Both the position numbers and the translations under genes were made by a program. The notes below the pieces were generated by a model. It saw only the letters and a program-made list of their open reading frames with translations, ran no database searches and had not been told where the DNA came from. Shown here in pieces: positions 1 to 10,241 of a stretch of 64,000 nt of DNA; within the stretch, counting starts at the first letter, position 1; every line of letters begins with the position of its first letter. The stretch is from an uncultured Amylibacter sp. (GTDB lineage Bacteria > Pseudomonadota > Alphaproteobacteria > Rhodobacterales > Rhodobacteraceae), in the NCBI GenBank assembly GCA_905182285.1, contig CAJJAY010000012.1, positions 62,001-126,000 on the forward strand. The letters run 5' to 3'.

Positions 1-1174
1 CCATATCAATTTCAGCTTCTCCATTAACCATCATTTGTGCCATATAGTTGCCAACACCACCTGCTGCGGTAATACCAAAACTAAATCCTTCTGCTAACCA
101 CATATTCCGCAAACCAGGAGCTGGACCAACTAGTGGATTACCATCTGGCGTATAACAAATAGGGCCATTAAAATCATCCTTAAGGCCACTTTCTTCACAT
201 GAAGGCATACGATGAATCATTGCCATATACTGATCTTCAATTCTTTCTAAATTTAATGGAAATAAATCTGCCCTGAAACTATCAGGAACACCATATTCAA
301 ATCTTGCTGGAGCATGCTTCTCATATACGCCTAATATCCATCCGCCCCGCTCTTCACGAACATAAGACTGTGCATCAGCATCGCGTATAACTGGATGTTC
401 AGGATTTCCCTCTGCTCGCCATTTTTGCAACAATGGGTCTACATCAGTAACAATAAATTGATGCTCAACAGGTATTGCAGGGATTTTTATTCCCAAAAGC
501 CTTGCAGTTCTTTGGGCATGATTGCCCGTTGCAGTTACAACATGTTCAGCAGTTATAACTATTTGTTCCTCAGATGGTATTAAGTTTCCACCCTTCTCAA
601 CCATTTTGGTACATGTAACTTTCCATTCTTCACCAGTCCACTTGTAGCCATCAACCTGCCATTTTCTTTCAATACTTACGCCCATTTGTCGCGCGCCCTT
701 GGCCATTGCCATAGTAACATCAGCAGGATTAATATATCCATCTGTTGGATGGTATATTGCACCTTCCAAATCATCAGTTCTAATCAGTGGCCAACGCTCT
801 TTAATTTGATTTGGGGTAAGTTTTTCATATTCTATTCCTAGTGTCTCTGCTGTTGAGCCATATAACATATATTCATCCATACGGTCTTTGGTTTGAGCCA
901 TACGAAGATTACCTACAACTGAGAAGCCTGCATTTAATCCTGTTTCTGCTTCCAATGATTTGTAAAAATCAACTGAGTAATCATGTAAGTGTGAAGTAGC
1001 ATAACCCATATTAAATAGTGGCAACAATCCAGCAGCATGCCAGGTAGATCCAGATGTTAATTCATCACGCTCTAACAACATAATATCATTCCAGCCGTAT
1101 TTGGCTAAATGGTATGCTATACCTGTCCCAACAGCACCACCACCAACTACTAAAGCTTTTACATGAGTTTTCAT
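1..1174 (-). CDS. FAD-dependent oxidoreductase, dimethylglycine/sarcosine dehydrogenase-like (C-terminus runs off window start)
   Basis: Manual translation from ATG at 1174: MKTHVKALVVGGGAVGTGIAYHLAKYGWNDIMLLERDELTSGSTWHAAGLL..., a Rossmann GGGxxG dinucleotide fold followed by the STWHAAG motif of the DMGDH/SarDH family. Open frame to base 1; absent from ORF track because it is truncated. Confidence 0.85.
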   Translation of the reverse strand, partial: MKTHVKALVVGGGAVGTGIAYHLAKYGWNDIMLLERDELTSGSTWHAAGLLPLFNMGYATSHLHDYSVDFYKSLEAETGLNAGFSVVGNLRMAQTKDRMDEYMLYGSTAETLGIEYEKLTPNQIKERWPLIRTDDLEGAIYHPTDGYINPADVTMAMAKGARQMGVSIERKWQVDGYKWTGEEWKVTCTKMVEKGGNLIPSEEQIVITAEHVVTATGNHAQRTARLLGIKIPAIPVEHQFIVTDVDPLLQKWRAEGNPEHPVIRDADAQSYVREERGGWILGVYEKHAPARFEYGVPDSFRADLFPLNLERIEDQYMAMIHRMPSCEESGLKDDFNGPICYTPDGNPLVGPAPGLRNMWLAEGFSFGITAAGGVGNYMAQMMVNGEAEIDM

Positions 1175-1336
1175 CTTCGAATCTCCAAATGAAAATAATA
1201 TGCAGAATTGCAGAAAAATCAGCAATAGCAGTCAACCTGCCGACTGTTTTTTTCAAAAAACGACAATGTTTGGATTTGATACTGGATTAGTAACAGCAAG
1301 CGCCCTAGATACATTAAAATAATAAGGAATTTCTTC

Positions 1337-3367
1337 ATGCAAACATCAAATCCACTACTGTTCAACTGGGAATCTAAATTTCAACTTCCACCTTTTGATT
1401 TAATAAAAGATTATCATTTTGATGAGGCGTTCAAAGAAGCTTTTTCTCAAATTGAATTAGCAATAGAAAAAATTGCCAATCAAGCTAACCTACCCACATT
1501 CGAGAATACTATAGAAGAACTAGAGCGATCTGATGGTTTAATGAATAAGGTTGCTAGTATTTTTGCAAACTTAGCAAGTTCAGATTCAAATTCAAAACTT
1601 GAAGAACTCCAGCGCGACTTAGCTCCCAAATGGGCTAAAATGGATTCAGACATTAAACTTAATAAAAAATTATTTGCTCGTGTTGATAGCCTTTATAAAA
1701 AAAGAGCATATTTAAACATAACAAAAGAACAGCTAAGAGTTTTAGAATTGTACCATCTTTCGTTTGTAAGATCAGGCGCAGAACTAAAAGACATTAAGCA
1801 AAAAAAATTAAAAAAAATACTCCAGCGTTTAGCTGAATTAGGTACAAATTTTACACAAAATTTACTAAAGGACGAACGCGATTGGTTTATGAGCATAACA
1901 GATGAGGATCTTATCGGATGCCCTCAATTTCTAAAAGATGCAGCCAGAGAAGCCGCTCAAGAGCGAAGTATCAATGGATATATAATAACGCTATCACGAA
2001 GTTTAATTGTGCCGTTCTTACAGTTTTCACCCCGACGCGATTTACGCCAAAAAGCTTTTAAGGCTTGGGAGCTACGTGGTGCAAATCAGGGAAAAACAAA
2101 TAATTTGAAAATTATTCAAGAGACACTTTTATTACGTCAAGAGCGCGCAAATTTACTGGGCTATAAATCATTTTCAGATTTTAAATTAGAAACAGAAATG
2201 GCTGGATCACCAGACAAAGTTACTGAATTATTAATGGCTGTATGGAAGCCTGCGAGACAAGCTGCTATTAACGATGCGAAAAAATTAACTGAAATGATGA
2301 ATGCCGATGGAACTATAGGAGATTTAACACCCGCAGATTGGCGATATTACTCAGAAAAAAGACGCGCGTCAGAGCACAATTTAAACGAGACAGAACTTAA
2401 GCCATACTTCCAATTAGACCAAATGATTAAGGCCTCGTTTTATTGCGCTAAAAAACTATTTAATTTAGATTTTCATCAAATAGATGCGCCAATGTATCAT
2501 CCAGATGTTCAGGCCTGGGAGGTAACTCGAAACAATGAGCATGTGGCTGTATTTATAGGTGATTATTTTGCTCGCCCTTCTAAAAGATCGGGAGCATGGT
2601 GTTCTAGATTTAGAGGCCAATCTTCTATGGATAAAAATCAGCGCCCCATTACAGTAAATGTTTGTAATTTTGCAAAAGCACCAAAAGGGCAAAAATCTCT
2701 GTTGAATTTTGACGATGCACGTACATTATTTCATGAATTTGGTCATGCTTTGCACTCAATGTTATCAAATGTAAAATATCCGTATATTTCAGGAACTTCA
2801 GTTGCACGTGATTTTGTTGAACTCCCCAGTCAACTATATGAACATTGGCTGTCTGTCCCATCTGTATTAGAAAAGTTTGCAATACATGCTGAAACCAATA
2901 GTCCAATTCCTAAACCTTTATTGGAAAAACTACTTGAGGCAGAAAACTATGATCAAGGGTTTTCAACTGTTGAATATGTTTCAAGTGCATTAGTTGATTT
3001 AGCATTTCATACGGAAACACCGCCTAAAGATCCCATGATGAAACAAAAAGAGATTCTTGATCAAATAGAAATGCCACCTGAAATAACAATGCGCCATGCA
3101 ACACCACATTTTGCTCATATATTTTCAGGCGATGGGTATTCTAGTGGATATTATAGTTACATGTGGTCAGAGGTAATGGATGCTGATGCATTTGAAGCAT
3201 TTAGAGAAGAAAATGATCCATTTAGCTCCAAGGTAGCCCATTTGTTGGAAAAACACATTTACTCTGCTGGTGGATCATTACCTGCTAATGAACTTTATAT
3301 GAACTTCCGTGGCTCAATGCCAAAAGTTGATGCATTACTTAAAGGTCGAGGATTTTTAGAGTGTTAG
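1337..3367 (+). CDS. M3 family oligopeptidase (oligopeptidase A / peptidyl-dipeptidase-like)
   Basis: HEFGH zinc motif in TLFHEFGHALHSMLS and M3-typical C-terminus (GYSSGYYSYMWSEVMDADAF). Confidence 0.93.
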   Translation: MQTSNPLLFNWESKFQLPPFDLIKDYHFDEAFKEAFSQIELAIEKIANQANLPTFENTIEELERSDGLMNKVASIFANLASSDSNSKLEELQRDLAPKWAKMDSDIKLNKKLFARVDSLYKKRAYLNITKEQLRVLELYHLSFVRSGAELKDIKQKKLKKILQRLAELGTNFTQNLLKDERDWFMSITDEDLIGCPQFLKDAAREAAQERSINGYIITLSRSLIVPFLQFSPRRDLRQKAFKAWELRGANQGKTNNLKIIQETLLLRQERANLLGYKSFSDFKLETEMAGSPDKVTELLMAVWKPARQAAINDAKKLTEMMNADGTIGDLTPADWRYYSEKRRASEHNLNETELKPYFQLDQMIKASFYCAKKLFNLDFHQIDAPMYHPDVQAWEVTRNNEHVAVFIGDYFARPSKRSGAWCSRFRGQSSMDKNQRPITVNVCNFAKAPKGQKSLLNFDDARTLFHEFGHALHSMLSNVKYPYISGTSVARDFVELPSQLYEHWLSVPSVLEKFAIHAETNSPIPKPLLEKLLEAENYDQGFSTVEYVSSALVDLAFHTETPPKDPMMKQKEILDQIEMPPEITMRHATPHFAHIFSGDGYSSGYYSYMWSEVMDADAFEAFREENDPFSSKVAHLLEKHIYSAGGSLPANELYMNFRGSMPKVDALLKGRGFLEC

Positions 3368-3413
3368 AATTCTAGTAATGGTTTATTTAAAAATATTGGC
3401 TGCTGGTTAAAAG

Positions 3414-3911
3414 CTAATTTCTCAGCTCATTTTCAAAAACACCCCAAATATTAGCTTTTAATACCCATCCTTTTCTTTTTTTAACGTAAACTTTGCACCA
3501 ACTAATATTACATTCATCTAAATTTCCAATTACGCCTTTTTCAGCAAAAAATACTATGTCAGAACCTACATTTTGCCGCCGCGTGACTGGATTCTTTTCT
3601 CCTTTAAAAACCACCGTTCTATTTCCAGAAAGTAATCTGAAATGCATCCAACCACCTTGGCCATCAATATCTTGCACTCGGCGCCAATGCCCATATTCAC
3701 CCGTAATCATAAGAGGCATGTTTTGATGCTTGTAGACCCAATCAATCCTATGCAATTTTGAGGGGCCTCTTCTTGCAAACCCTTCACCTGCTTTCATAGA
3801 TACAAACCTTGGAATTGGTAGATTGGTAACTGACCCTCGCTCTTTTGCTTCAGCAAAAGGGGGCCATAATAATAATATTGTAATTGCAATTATTTTGCTA
3901 AATTTATACAT
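3414..3911 (-). CDS. Secreted SH3-like domain protein
   Basis: ORF 3414..3962; the start at MYKFSKIIAITILLLWPPFAEA (3911) gives a signal peptide. Followed by SH3-like repeats (GEYGHWRRVQDIDGQGGWMHFRLL). Confidence 0.75.
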   Translation of the reverse strand: MYKFSKIIAITILLLWPPFAEAKERGSVTNLPIPRFVSMKAGEGFARRGPSKLHRIDWVYKHQNMPLMITGEYGHWRRVQDIDGQGGWMHFRLLSGNRTVVFKGEKNPVTRRQNVGSDIVFFAEKGVIGNLDECNISWCKVYVKKRKGWVLKANIWGVFENELRN

Positions 3912-4018
3912 AGTTAACCTTAAATTTACATTATTATCAGTGTTGAATTTTCCACCTTCCACAATGGCTTATAATTTGCCAGAATGTGTACAAGAAATCC
4001 AGTAGGAGAATCTATTAA

Positions 4019-5002
4019 ATGCCGAATTCTACATTTAAAGTTATTGTAACAAGAAAACTACCCAATACAGTTGAAGCAAGGCTGAAAGAACTTTTTGATG
4101 TGGAATTCAGTCAAAATGATATCCCTTTAAATAGATCCGAATTAGTTACTGCAATGCAACGTGCTGATGTTTTGGTACCTACACTAAATGATAACATCGA
4201 TGCATCAGTATTAGCTGAATCAGGTAATCAATTAAAACTTTTAGCAAATTATGGCTCAGGCGTAGATCACATTGATGTAGAAGCAGCACATGAGCGTGGA
4301 ATTTTAGTTTCTAATTCGCCCACAGTCAGCTCTTCAGACACTGCAGATATGACAATTGCACTTATATTAGCAGTAATGAGACGCTTTAAAGAAGGTTCAA
4401 ACGTCATGGAGTCTGGTGATTGGCAAGGATGGGCGCCCTCAGCATTTTTAGGAACAAGGGTTGCAGGAAAAACAATAGGAATTTTAGGTATGGGCCGAAT
4501 TGGAACTGCATTAGCTGAGAGAGCAAGGGCGTTTGGTTTAAATGTATGTTATCATAATAGAAAAAAAGTCCACCCAGATACAGAAACACGTCTAAACGCA
4601 GACTACTATGAAAATTTTCATGAGATGTTATCTAAGATTGATATTCTTGCCACATGTTGTCCTTTAAGTGTTGAAACACATCATATTTTAGACTCAAAAG
4701 CTTTGAGTTTCATGAAACCCAGTGCAGTAGTTGTAAATACTGCCCGCGGAGCTTTAATCGACGAAGCCGCATTAGAAAACGCTCTCTTAAAAGGAAGCTT
4801 AGCTGCTGCTGGTTTGGATGTTTTAGCTACTGGCAAAAATGTAAATAAAACACTTTGTGAATTACCTAATGTAATGTTGCTTCCTCATATGGGTTCGGCA
4901 ACCCAAGAAGCACGGCACGAAATGGGTGAAACAGTTATATTAAATATAAAAATGCACCAAGATGGTCATCGCCCACCTAATATGTGTATACCAAAATTTT
5001 AA
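4019..5002 (+). CDS. D-2-hydroxyacid dehydrogenase (glyoxylate/hydroxypyruvate reductase type)
   Basis: NAD-binding GILGMGRIGTALAERARAFG; catalytic-region motifs NTARGALIDEAAL and LLPHMGSAT. Confidence 0.93.
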   Translation: MPNSTFKVIVTRKLPNTVEARLKELFDVEFSQNDIPLNRSELVTAMQRADVLVPTLNDNIDASVLAESGNQLKLLANYGSGVDHIDVEAAHERGILVSNSPTVSSSDTADMTIALILAVMRRFKEGSNVMESGDWQGWAPSAFLGTRVAGKTIGILGMGRIGTALAERARAFGLNVCYHNRKKVHPDTETRLNADYYENFHEMLSKIDILATCCPLSVETHHILDSKALSFMKPSAVVVNTARGALIDEAALENALLKGSLAAAGLDVLATGKNVNKTLCELPNVMLLPHMGSATQEARHEMGETVILNIKMHQDGHRPPNMCIPKF

Positions 5003-5544
5003 ACTTTATAAAGCGATATACCATTTACAATGGTACCATCTTTAACGACTTCACAAAGCACACCTCTTAAACGATATTTGATATTTTCATTATGCCTCAC
5101 CCAGTCAAGCGCATCACTTCCATATCTAACTTTCCATTTTACACATGCATTATTCCAATGATCACTTATACGAAGTAGGGCTGATCCAGCTTGTACTACT
5201 GAACCCACTGGTAAATTTTCATGTGACAAATCCATATCAACTATAAAAGTATCCCCAGGGTGTGTTTCTTCATTACCCGGTGCATATATCAGATCCAATA
5301 CTCTTTTTTGTAAAATACTAACCTGTATTCGGGGATCACCAGATCCATCATCTTTCTTTAACCAAGGTGTATGTGACCACCTACAACCTTGCACTCCACC
5401 AGCAATACTAACTGATAATTGATTAACAAAAGTACGCTTACTAAAATCTGGCCTATAACAAAGCTGTTCAATTTTTGCGTTGTTTTTAGGAGCTGCTAAA
5501 ATTGATGGAATTGCAGTATCTAATTTATCTCGATTAGGTTTCAT
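4999..5544 (-). CDS. MOSC domain-containing protein
   Basis: NQLSVSIAGGVQGCRWSH...DPRIQVSILQKRVLDLI...LRGVLCEVVKDG resembles stand-alone MOSC proteins; adjacent to a moeB-like gene. Confidence 0.7.
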   Translation of the reverse strand: MKPNRDKLDTAIPSILAAPKNNAKIEQLCYRPDFSKRTFVNQLSVSIAGGVQGCRWSHTPWLKKDDGSGDPRIQVSILQKRVLDLIYAPGNEETHPGDTFIVDMDLSHENLPVGSVVQAGSALLRISDHWNNACVKWKVRYGSDALDWVRHNENIKYRLRGVLCEVVKDGTIVNGISLYKV

Positions 5545-6448
5545 AGTGCTCCTTACAGATTTTACAATTTATATTCTTTTTTATGTTTATTTTACTAAAT
5601 TCGTTATTCAAAGCATCAAAAATCATCAATTTATTAGTTAAATTTACTCCTGCACCAGTTATTTTCTTTATAACCTCAGAAGCCATAACAGAGCCAATAA
5701 TTCCAGGTAGTGCTCCCATAACGCCGCCTTCCGCACAATTTGGAGCTAAACCATCAGCTGGTTCAATTGGAAAAATACATGCATAACATGCTGAATTTTT
5801 TGTCTCATTAAATATACTTACCTGGCCTTCCCATTGACTAATAGCGCCAGAAACTAAAGGCTTATTTAATTTAACACATGCCAAATTTACAACTTGGCGA
5901 GTTGAGAAATTATCTGAACCATCTACAATTAAATCAAATTCAATAAATAATAGTTCTGCCTCAAGCGTTGTTAAACGTCTATTAAATGGTAATATGTCTA
6001 TAAAAGGGTTAAGTTTTTTAATTTTATCTTTTACTGCAAATACTTTTGGATAATCTAAATGATCTTCATCAAATAGCACTTGTCTTTGTAAATTTGATAA
6101 GCTTACTAAATCATCATCAATCACACCAATAGTTCCAACACCTGCAGCTGCTAAATATGACAATATAGGAGATCCAAGCCCTCCAGCACCAACGACTAAA
6201 ACTTTTGCTTTTCGTAACTTTGATTGCCCTTGCCCACCTATTTCTCGTAATAGTATATGCCTTGAATATCTGTCTAATTCAGTTTCAGTCATAGATGATT
6301 GAGGTATCTCATCAGGTGAAGTTGATAGTTCAATTCTGGTTTTTGCTGATTTACGCCGTAAAATTCTGATATATAAATAAATTATACATATTAACCCGAT
6401 TAGGAATGCTCCCTCAGGTGTTATAATTTGGTTTAATGATATATTCAT
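5534..6448 (-). CDS. moeB: ThiF/MoeB-family adenylyltransferase with N-terminal membrane helix
   Basis: GAGGLGSPILSYLAAAGVGTIGVIDDDLVSLSNLQRQVLF; DGSDNFSTRQVVN; C-terminal Cys pair (NCKICK). N-terminus contains GAFLIGLICIIYLYIRIL. Confidence 0.85.
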   Translation of the reverse strand: MNISLNQIITPEGAFLIGLICIIYLYIRILRRKSAKTRIELSTSPDEIPQSSMTETELDRYSRHILLREIGGQGQSKLRKAKVLVVGAGGLGSPILSYLAAAGVGTIGVIDDDLVSLSNLQRQVLFDEDHLDYPKVFAVKDKIKKLNPFIDILPFNRRLTTLEAELLFIEFDLIVDGSDNFSTRQVVNLACVKLNKPLVSGAISQWEGQVSIFNETKNSACYACIFPIEPADGLAPNCAEGGVMGALPGIIGSVMASEVIKKITGAGVNLTNKLMIFDALNNEFSKINIKKNINCKICKEHYET

Positions 6449-6918
6449 TAAGAAACCCCAGTTGACCCAAACCCATTTGTATCACGAAGTGTTTTGTCTA
6501 AATTAATTACTGGATTCAAAACAGCCTGAACTATTGGTGCAAAAATTATTTGTGCAATTCTATCACCGTGCTTGATATGAAAATCATTATTTCCGTAATT
6601 GATTAACACAACACCTATTTCTCCACGGAAATCTGAATCTATTGTTCCAGGTGAATTTAAAACGCTAATGCCAAATTTTAAAGCTAACCCAGATCTAGGT
6701 CTAATTTGTGCTTCGTATCCAATAGGTATAGATATTGCTAGGCCAGTTGGGATTAGCAACCATTTTTGACTTAATATAGTTTTTCCCAGTTCACGATGTT
6801 CCATACTGAAATTTGCCCTTAAGTCCATTCCAGCTGATTGGCTTGTTTCATATGAAGGCAGAGCAATTTTTCTGTCCGCATGCTCCAAAAAATTTATTTG
6901 GATATCCAAATTTATCAT
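6448..6918 (-). CDS. dut: dUTP diphosphatase
   Basis: Trimeric dUTPase motifs: SAGMDLRA, RPRSGLALK, GTIDSDFRGEIGVVLIN, GDRIAQ, NGFGSTG. Confidence 0.97.
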   Translation of the reverse strand: MINLDIQINFLEHADRKIALPSYETSQSAGMDLRANFSMEHRELGKTILSQKWLLIPTGLAISIPIGYEAQIRPRSGLALKFGISVLNSPGTIDSDFRGEIGVVLINYGNNDFHIKHGDRIAQIIFAPIVQAVLNPVINLDKTLRDTNGFGSTGVS

Positions 6919-8111
6919 ATTCCTAGATCCACTATTTTTTTTGCCAATTGATTTGCAACAGCACTTTTTGACATTCTAGGCCACTCTTCATTCTCACTCG
7001 AAGAAATCAAAGTTATTTGATTTTCTTCACCACCCATTATTCCAGTTTCTGGCGAAACATCATTTAATAAAATCCAATCACAACCTTTACTATTTCTTTT
7101 TTCAGTTGCATTTTTTAATAAATTATCTGTTTCAGCAGCAAACCCAATAACTAATTTTGGCCGGTTATGTTCTAAATTAGATATAGTTTTCAAAATATCA
7201 GGATTTTCAACAAAATTAATTTTCAAGCCATCATTTAAACCGTTTTTCTTTATTTTGTTTATATTTTGATTTTCAACCCGCCAGTCAGAAACTGCTGCTG
7301 AAAAAATAGCAACATCACATGGTATTGCTGATTTTACTGCCTTTAGCATTTCAATTGCAGTTTCAACTTTAATTATATGACAATTTTTAGGCATTTCACT
7401 TATTGAAGGCCCAGATATAAAAGTTACTTTTGCGCCTAATGCAATTAATGCATTAGCTATTGCACTGCCTTGGTTTCCAGAAGATCTATTGGCAATATAT
7501 CTCACTGGATCAATTGGTTCATGGGTTGGACCAGAAGTAATTAAAATATGTTTATTTCTTAAAGGCCCATTAATTAATATTTCTGAAGCAGCTTTAACTA
7601 TTGCCTCTGGCTCTGACATGCGTCCAAAGCCAAATTCACCACAAGCCATATCTCCTTCTTCTGGCCCAGAAAAATGAATGCCATTTTTCATTAAAATTTT
7701 AACATTATTTTGTGTGGCGGGATGCTCCCACATTCTAACATTCATTGCTGGAGCAATTAGTACTGGTGTATCAGTAGCCAGTAGAAGCGTTGAGGCCAAA
7801 TCACTAGCAACTCCAAATGCCATTTTTGCCATCAAATTAGCAGTGGCTGGTGCAACAACAATTAAGTCAGAAGATCTTGATAATTCTATATGACCCATTT
7901 CAGATTCATCGTTCAAATCAAATAAATCTTTAAATACTTTATTTTTTGACAACGCAGCAACTGATAGTGGCGTAACAAATTCAGCAGCCCCTCTTGTCAT
8001 CACAGGGACTACAGTAGCACCTTTTTTTTGAAACTCTCTAATTAACTGAAGCGATTTATAGGCAGCTATACCACCGCCTATAATTAATAAGATTCGTCTT
8101 CCATGAAACAT
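6915..8111 (-). CDS. coaBC: Bifunctional phosphopantothenoylcysteine decarboxylase / phosphopantothenate-cysteine ligase
   Basis: GGGIAAYKSLQLIREFQKKGA; PAMNVRMWEHPA; TSGPTHEPIDPVRYIANRSSGNQG. Confidence 0.97.
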   Translation of the reverse strand: MFHGRRILLIIGGGIAAYKSLQLIREFQKKGATVVPVMTRGAAEFVTPLSVAALSKNKVFKDLFDLNDESEMGHIELSRSSDLIVVAPATANLMAKMAFGVASDLASTLLLATDTPVLIAPAMNVRMWEHPATQNNVKILMKNGIHFSGPEEGDMACGEFGFGRMSEPEAIVKAASEILINGPLRNKHILITSGPTHEPIDPVRYIANRSSGNQGSAIANALIALGAKVTFISGPSISEMPKNCHIIKVETAIEMLKAVKSAIPCDVAIFSAAVSDWRVENQNINKIKKNGLNDGLKINFVENPDILKTISNLEHNRPKLVIGFAAETDNLLKNATEKRNSKGCDWILLNDVSPETGIMGGEENQITLISSSENEEWPRMSKSAVANQLAKKIVDLGI

Positions 8112-8174
8112 AACTGATCACCAATTGTTAGTGATAGTCTGTTTAATCTCGAAGTAGGCTTCTGGCAAGTCGCG

Positions 8175-9059
8175 TTATACTAATTCAATATGCCTAGATG
8201 CATTATGGCCGTCTGAACCCATTCGTTTCTTTAGCTTTTCCAATGCAGCGTTTTCTATTTGTCTAATTCGTTCTTTTGACAATTTTAATTCAATACCAAT
8301 ACTTTCTAAAGTTCTAGGAGAATCAATCATTTTTCTTTGAATAACAATATACTTTTCACGATCATTTAACACTTCCATGGATTGTCCAATCCAAGTTTTT
8401 AATTTTTTCTCATCAAAACTTTGTTCAACAATATCAGCCCCATTTGGCGCATCATCTGCAAGAGTTTCAATCCATTCGCGGCCTTCATCATCGTTTGATT
8501 GAATGGCATTTAAAGACATATCTCCGCCAGACATGCGACCATTCATCATCATAACATCTCGCATTGGAACACCTAATTCAGTACTTACTTGCTCCAAAAT
8601 CTGCGCTGGGGTAACCGTTTGATTATTTTGAACGGCGTCACGTTCAAGCTGAGCTTTTACTCTCTTAATATTAAAAAACAACGATTTTTGATTTGTTGTA
8701 CTACCAGTTCGAACCATAGAATAATTTCGCATCACAAAGTCTTGTATAGATGCCTTTACCCACCATTGAGCATATGTTGAAAATCTCACACCTTTATCTG
8801 GATCAAATTTGTCTGCAGCTTTCATCAGACCCATTCCAGCCTCTTGTATAAGATCCTGTTGTGATACACCGTATCTGCGGAATTTTGATGCCATAGAGAT
8901 AGCAAGCCGCATATATGCATTAATTAATCTATGCAACGCATCTTCATCTTTATGGTCACGCCATGCTACTGCAAGTTTATATTCTGTATCAACGTCTAGC
9001 ATTTCTGCTTTCATGGCAGTTTTTTGCAAACGTTTTTCATAGGATGTATCAAGTGTCAT
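8175..9059 (-). CDS. rpoH: RNA polymerase sigma-32 factor
   Basis: Sigma-70 region 2 (GVRFSTYAQWWVKASIQDFVMRNYSMVR) and RpoH box-like region; region 4 LESIGIELKLSKERIRQIENAALEKLK. Confidence 0.96.
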   Translation of the reverse strand: MTLDTSYEKRLQKTAMKAEMLDVDTEYKLAVAWRDHKDEDALHRLINAYMRLAISMASKFRRYGVSQQDLIQEAGMGLMKAADKFDPDKGVRFSTYAQWWVKASIQDFVMRNYSMVRTGSTTNQKSLFFNIKRVKAQLERDAVQNNQTVTPAQILEQVSTELGVPMRDVMMMNGRMSGGDMSLNAIQSNDDEGREWIETLADDAPNGADIVEQSFDEKKLKTWIGQSMEVLNDREKYIVIQRKMIDSPRTLESIGIELKLSKERIRQIENAALEKLKKRMGSDGHNASRHIELV

Positions 9060-9129
9060 ATTTTATTTTTCTTTATCTAATGTTTCAGTTTGTATAATTG
9101 TTACGCAACAAGCCAATAATTGGATCACT

Positions 9130-9663
9130 TTGAGGTTGAATGTGTCAAAAAAATTTCCCAAACTATCTTTAATTCTCGGAGGAGCCAACTCTGGGAAGTC
9201 AGCATTTGCAGAACAATTAGTCTGTTCATCAGCTTTGACAAAAAACTATATCGCTACTGCTCAGGCATTTGACGATGAGATGCAGAAAAAAATAGAAAAA
9301 CATCAAAAAGATCGCGGCGGCGATTGGAACACAATTGAAGCTCCAATTGATATATTTCCTCTACCAAAGGAAGGCGTAACATTAATTGATTGCTTAACTT
9401 TATGGCTCAGCAATCATATATTGGATAATAAAGAAATCGACACAAAAAAATTTATAAAAGCATGCAAACATGCAGGACATATAGTTTGCGTTTCTAATGA
9501 AACTGGCTTGGGAGTGGTTCCAGATAACACACTGGCGCGAAGATTTAGAACTGCTCAAGGCCAATTGAATCAAGATATTGCAGCACAATCCGATCTTGTA
9601 GTATTAGTTACTGCTGGCATTCCGATGGTCTTAAAAGGCCAATTACCCTCAAAACTTTCATGA
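9130..9663 (+). CDS. cobU: Adenosylcobinamide kinase / adenosylcobinamide-phosphate guanylyltransferase
   Basis: P-loop LILGGANSGKSAFAEQLV, YIATAQAFDDEMQKKIEKHQKDR, SNETGLGVVPDNTLARRFRTAQGQLNQ. Start codon uncertain (TTG at 9130 or a downstream GTG). Confidence 0.93.
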   Translation: MRLNVSKKFPKLSLILGGANSGKSAFAEQLVCSSALTKNYIATAQAFDDEMQKKIEKHQKDRGGDWNTIEAPIDIFPLPKEGVTLIDCLTLWLSNHILDNKEIDTKKFIKACKHAGHIVCVSNETGLGVVPDNTLARRFRTAQGQLNQDIAAQSDLVVLVTAGIPMVLKGQLPSKLS

Positions 9664-10241
9664 CAAACTGGTATTGGATAAGACATGCACCAACTAATTT
9701 AAAAGGTTTAGTTGGTTGGTCAGACGTAGAGGTAGATTTATCAAATATTGATATGTTTGCTCGATTAAATAATTATCTACCTAAAGATAGCATAGTTATA
9801 TCATCTGACTTGAAGAGATCTATAAAAACAGCCGACTTGATTCAAAATAAACGGCAACGAATTCCAAATAATAAAAATTTGCGTGAATTTAACTTTGGCG
9901 AATGGGAACTTAAAAATTCAGAAGAAATCTCAAAAAAATATCCAAATCTATCAAAAGAATATTGGTCTAATCCCGGAGATGTTTCACCTCCAAATGGAGA
10001 AAGCTGGAATCAAGCTGCAAAAAGAGTAGACAAACAAGTCGATCAAATAAATAAAAAATATAAAGGCTGCAACATAATTGCTATTGGGCACTTTGGTGTA
10101 ATATTAACACAACTTCAACGTGCTGCAAAAATAGAAGCACGTAGTGCTATTAGCTTTCAAATTGATAACCTCAGCATAACACATATTGAGCATCTTGGCG
10201 AAACAAATTGGCGGATTCTGGGCGTTAATAACAAAGTTTAA
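9660..10241 (+). CDS. cobC: Histidine phosphatase family protein (alpha-ribazole phosphatase-like)
   Basis: WIRHAPTN phosphohistidine motif; translationally coupled to cobU. Confidence 0.75.
   Translation: MTNWYWIRHAPTNLKGLVGWSDVEVDLSNIDMFARLNNYLPKDSIVISSDLKRSIKTADLIQNKRQRIPNNKNLREFNFGEWELKNSEEISKKYPNLSKEYWSNPGDVSPPNGESWNQAAKRVDKQVDQINKKYKGCNIIAIGHFGVILTQLQRAAKIEARSAISFQIDNLSITHIEHLGETNWRILGVNNKV

Noticed and set aside
395-583. 62-aa ORF on + at the window start
   Set aside because: Antisense to the well-supported dehydrogenase frame 1-1174; no recognisable family.
1693-2906. Minus-strand ORFs inside the M3 peptidase gene
   Set aside because: Shadow ORFs of an intact, motif-rich coding frame. 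The same reasoning applies to other antisense ORFs in the track, e.g. 14105-14371, 15634-15954, 27361-27750, 33848-34246, 54045-54347, 55300-55677 and 59850-60191.
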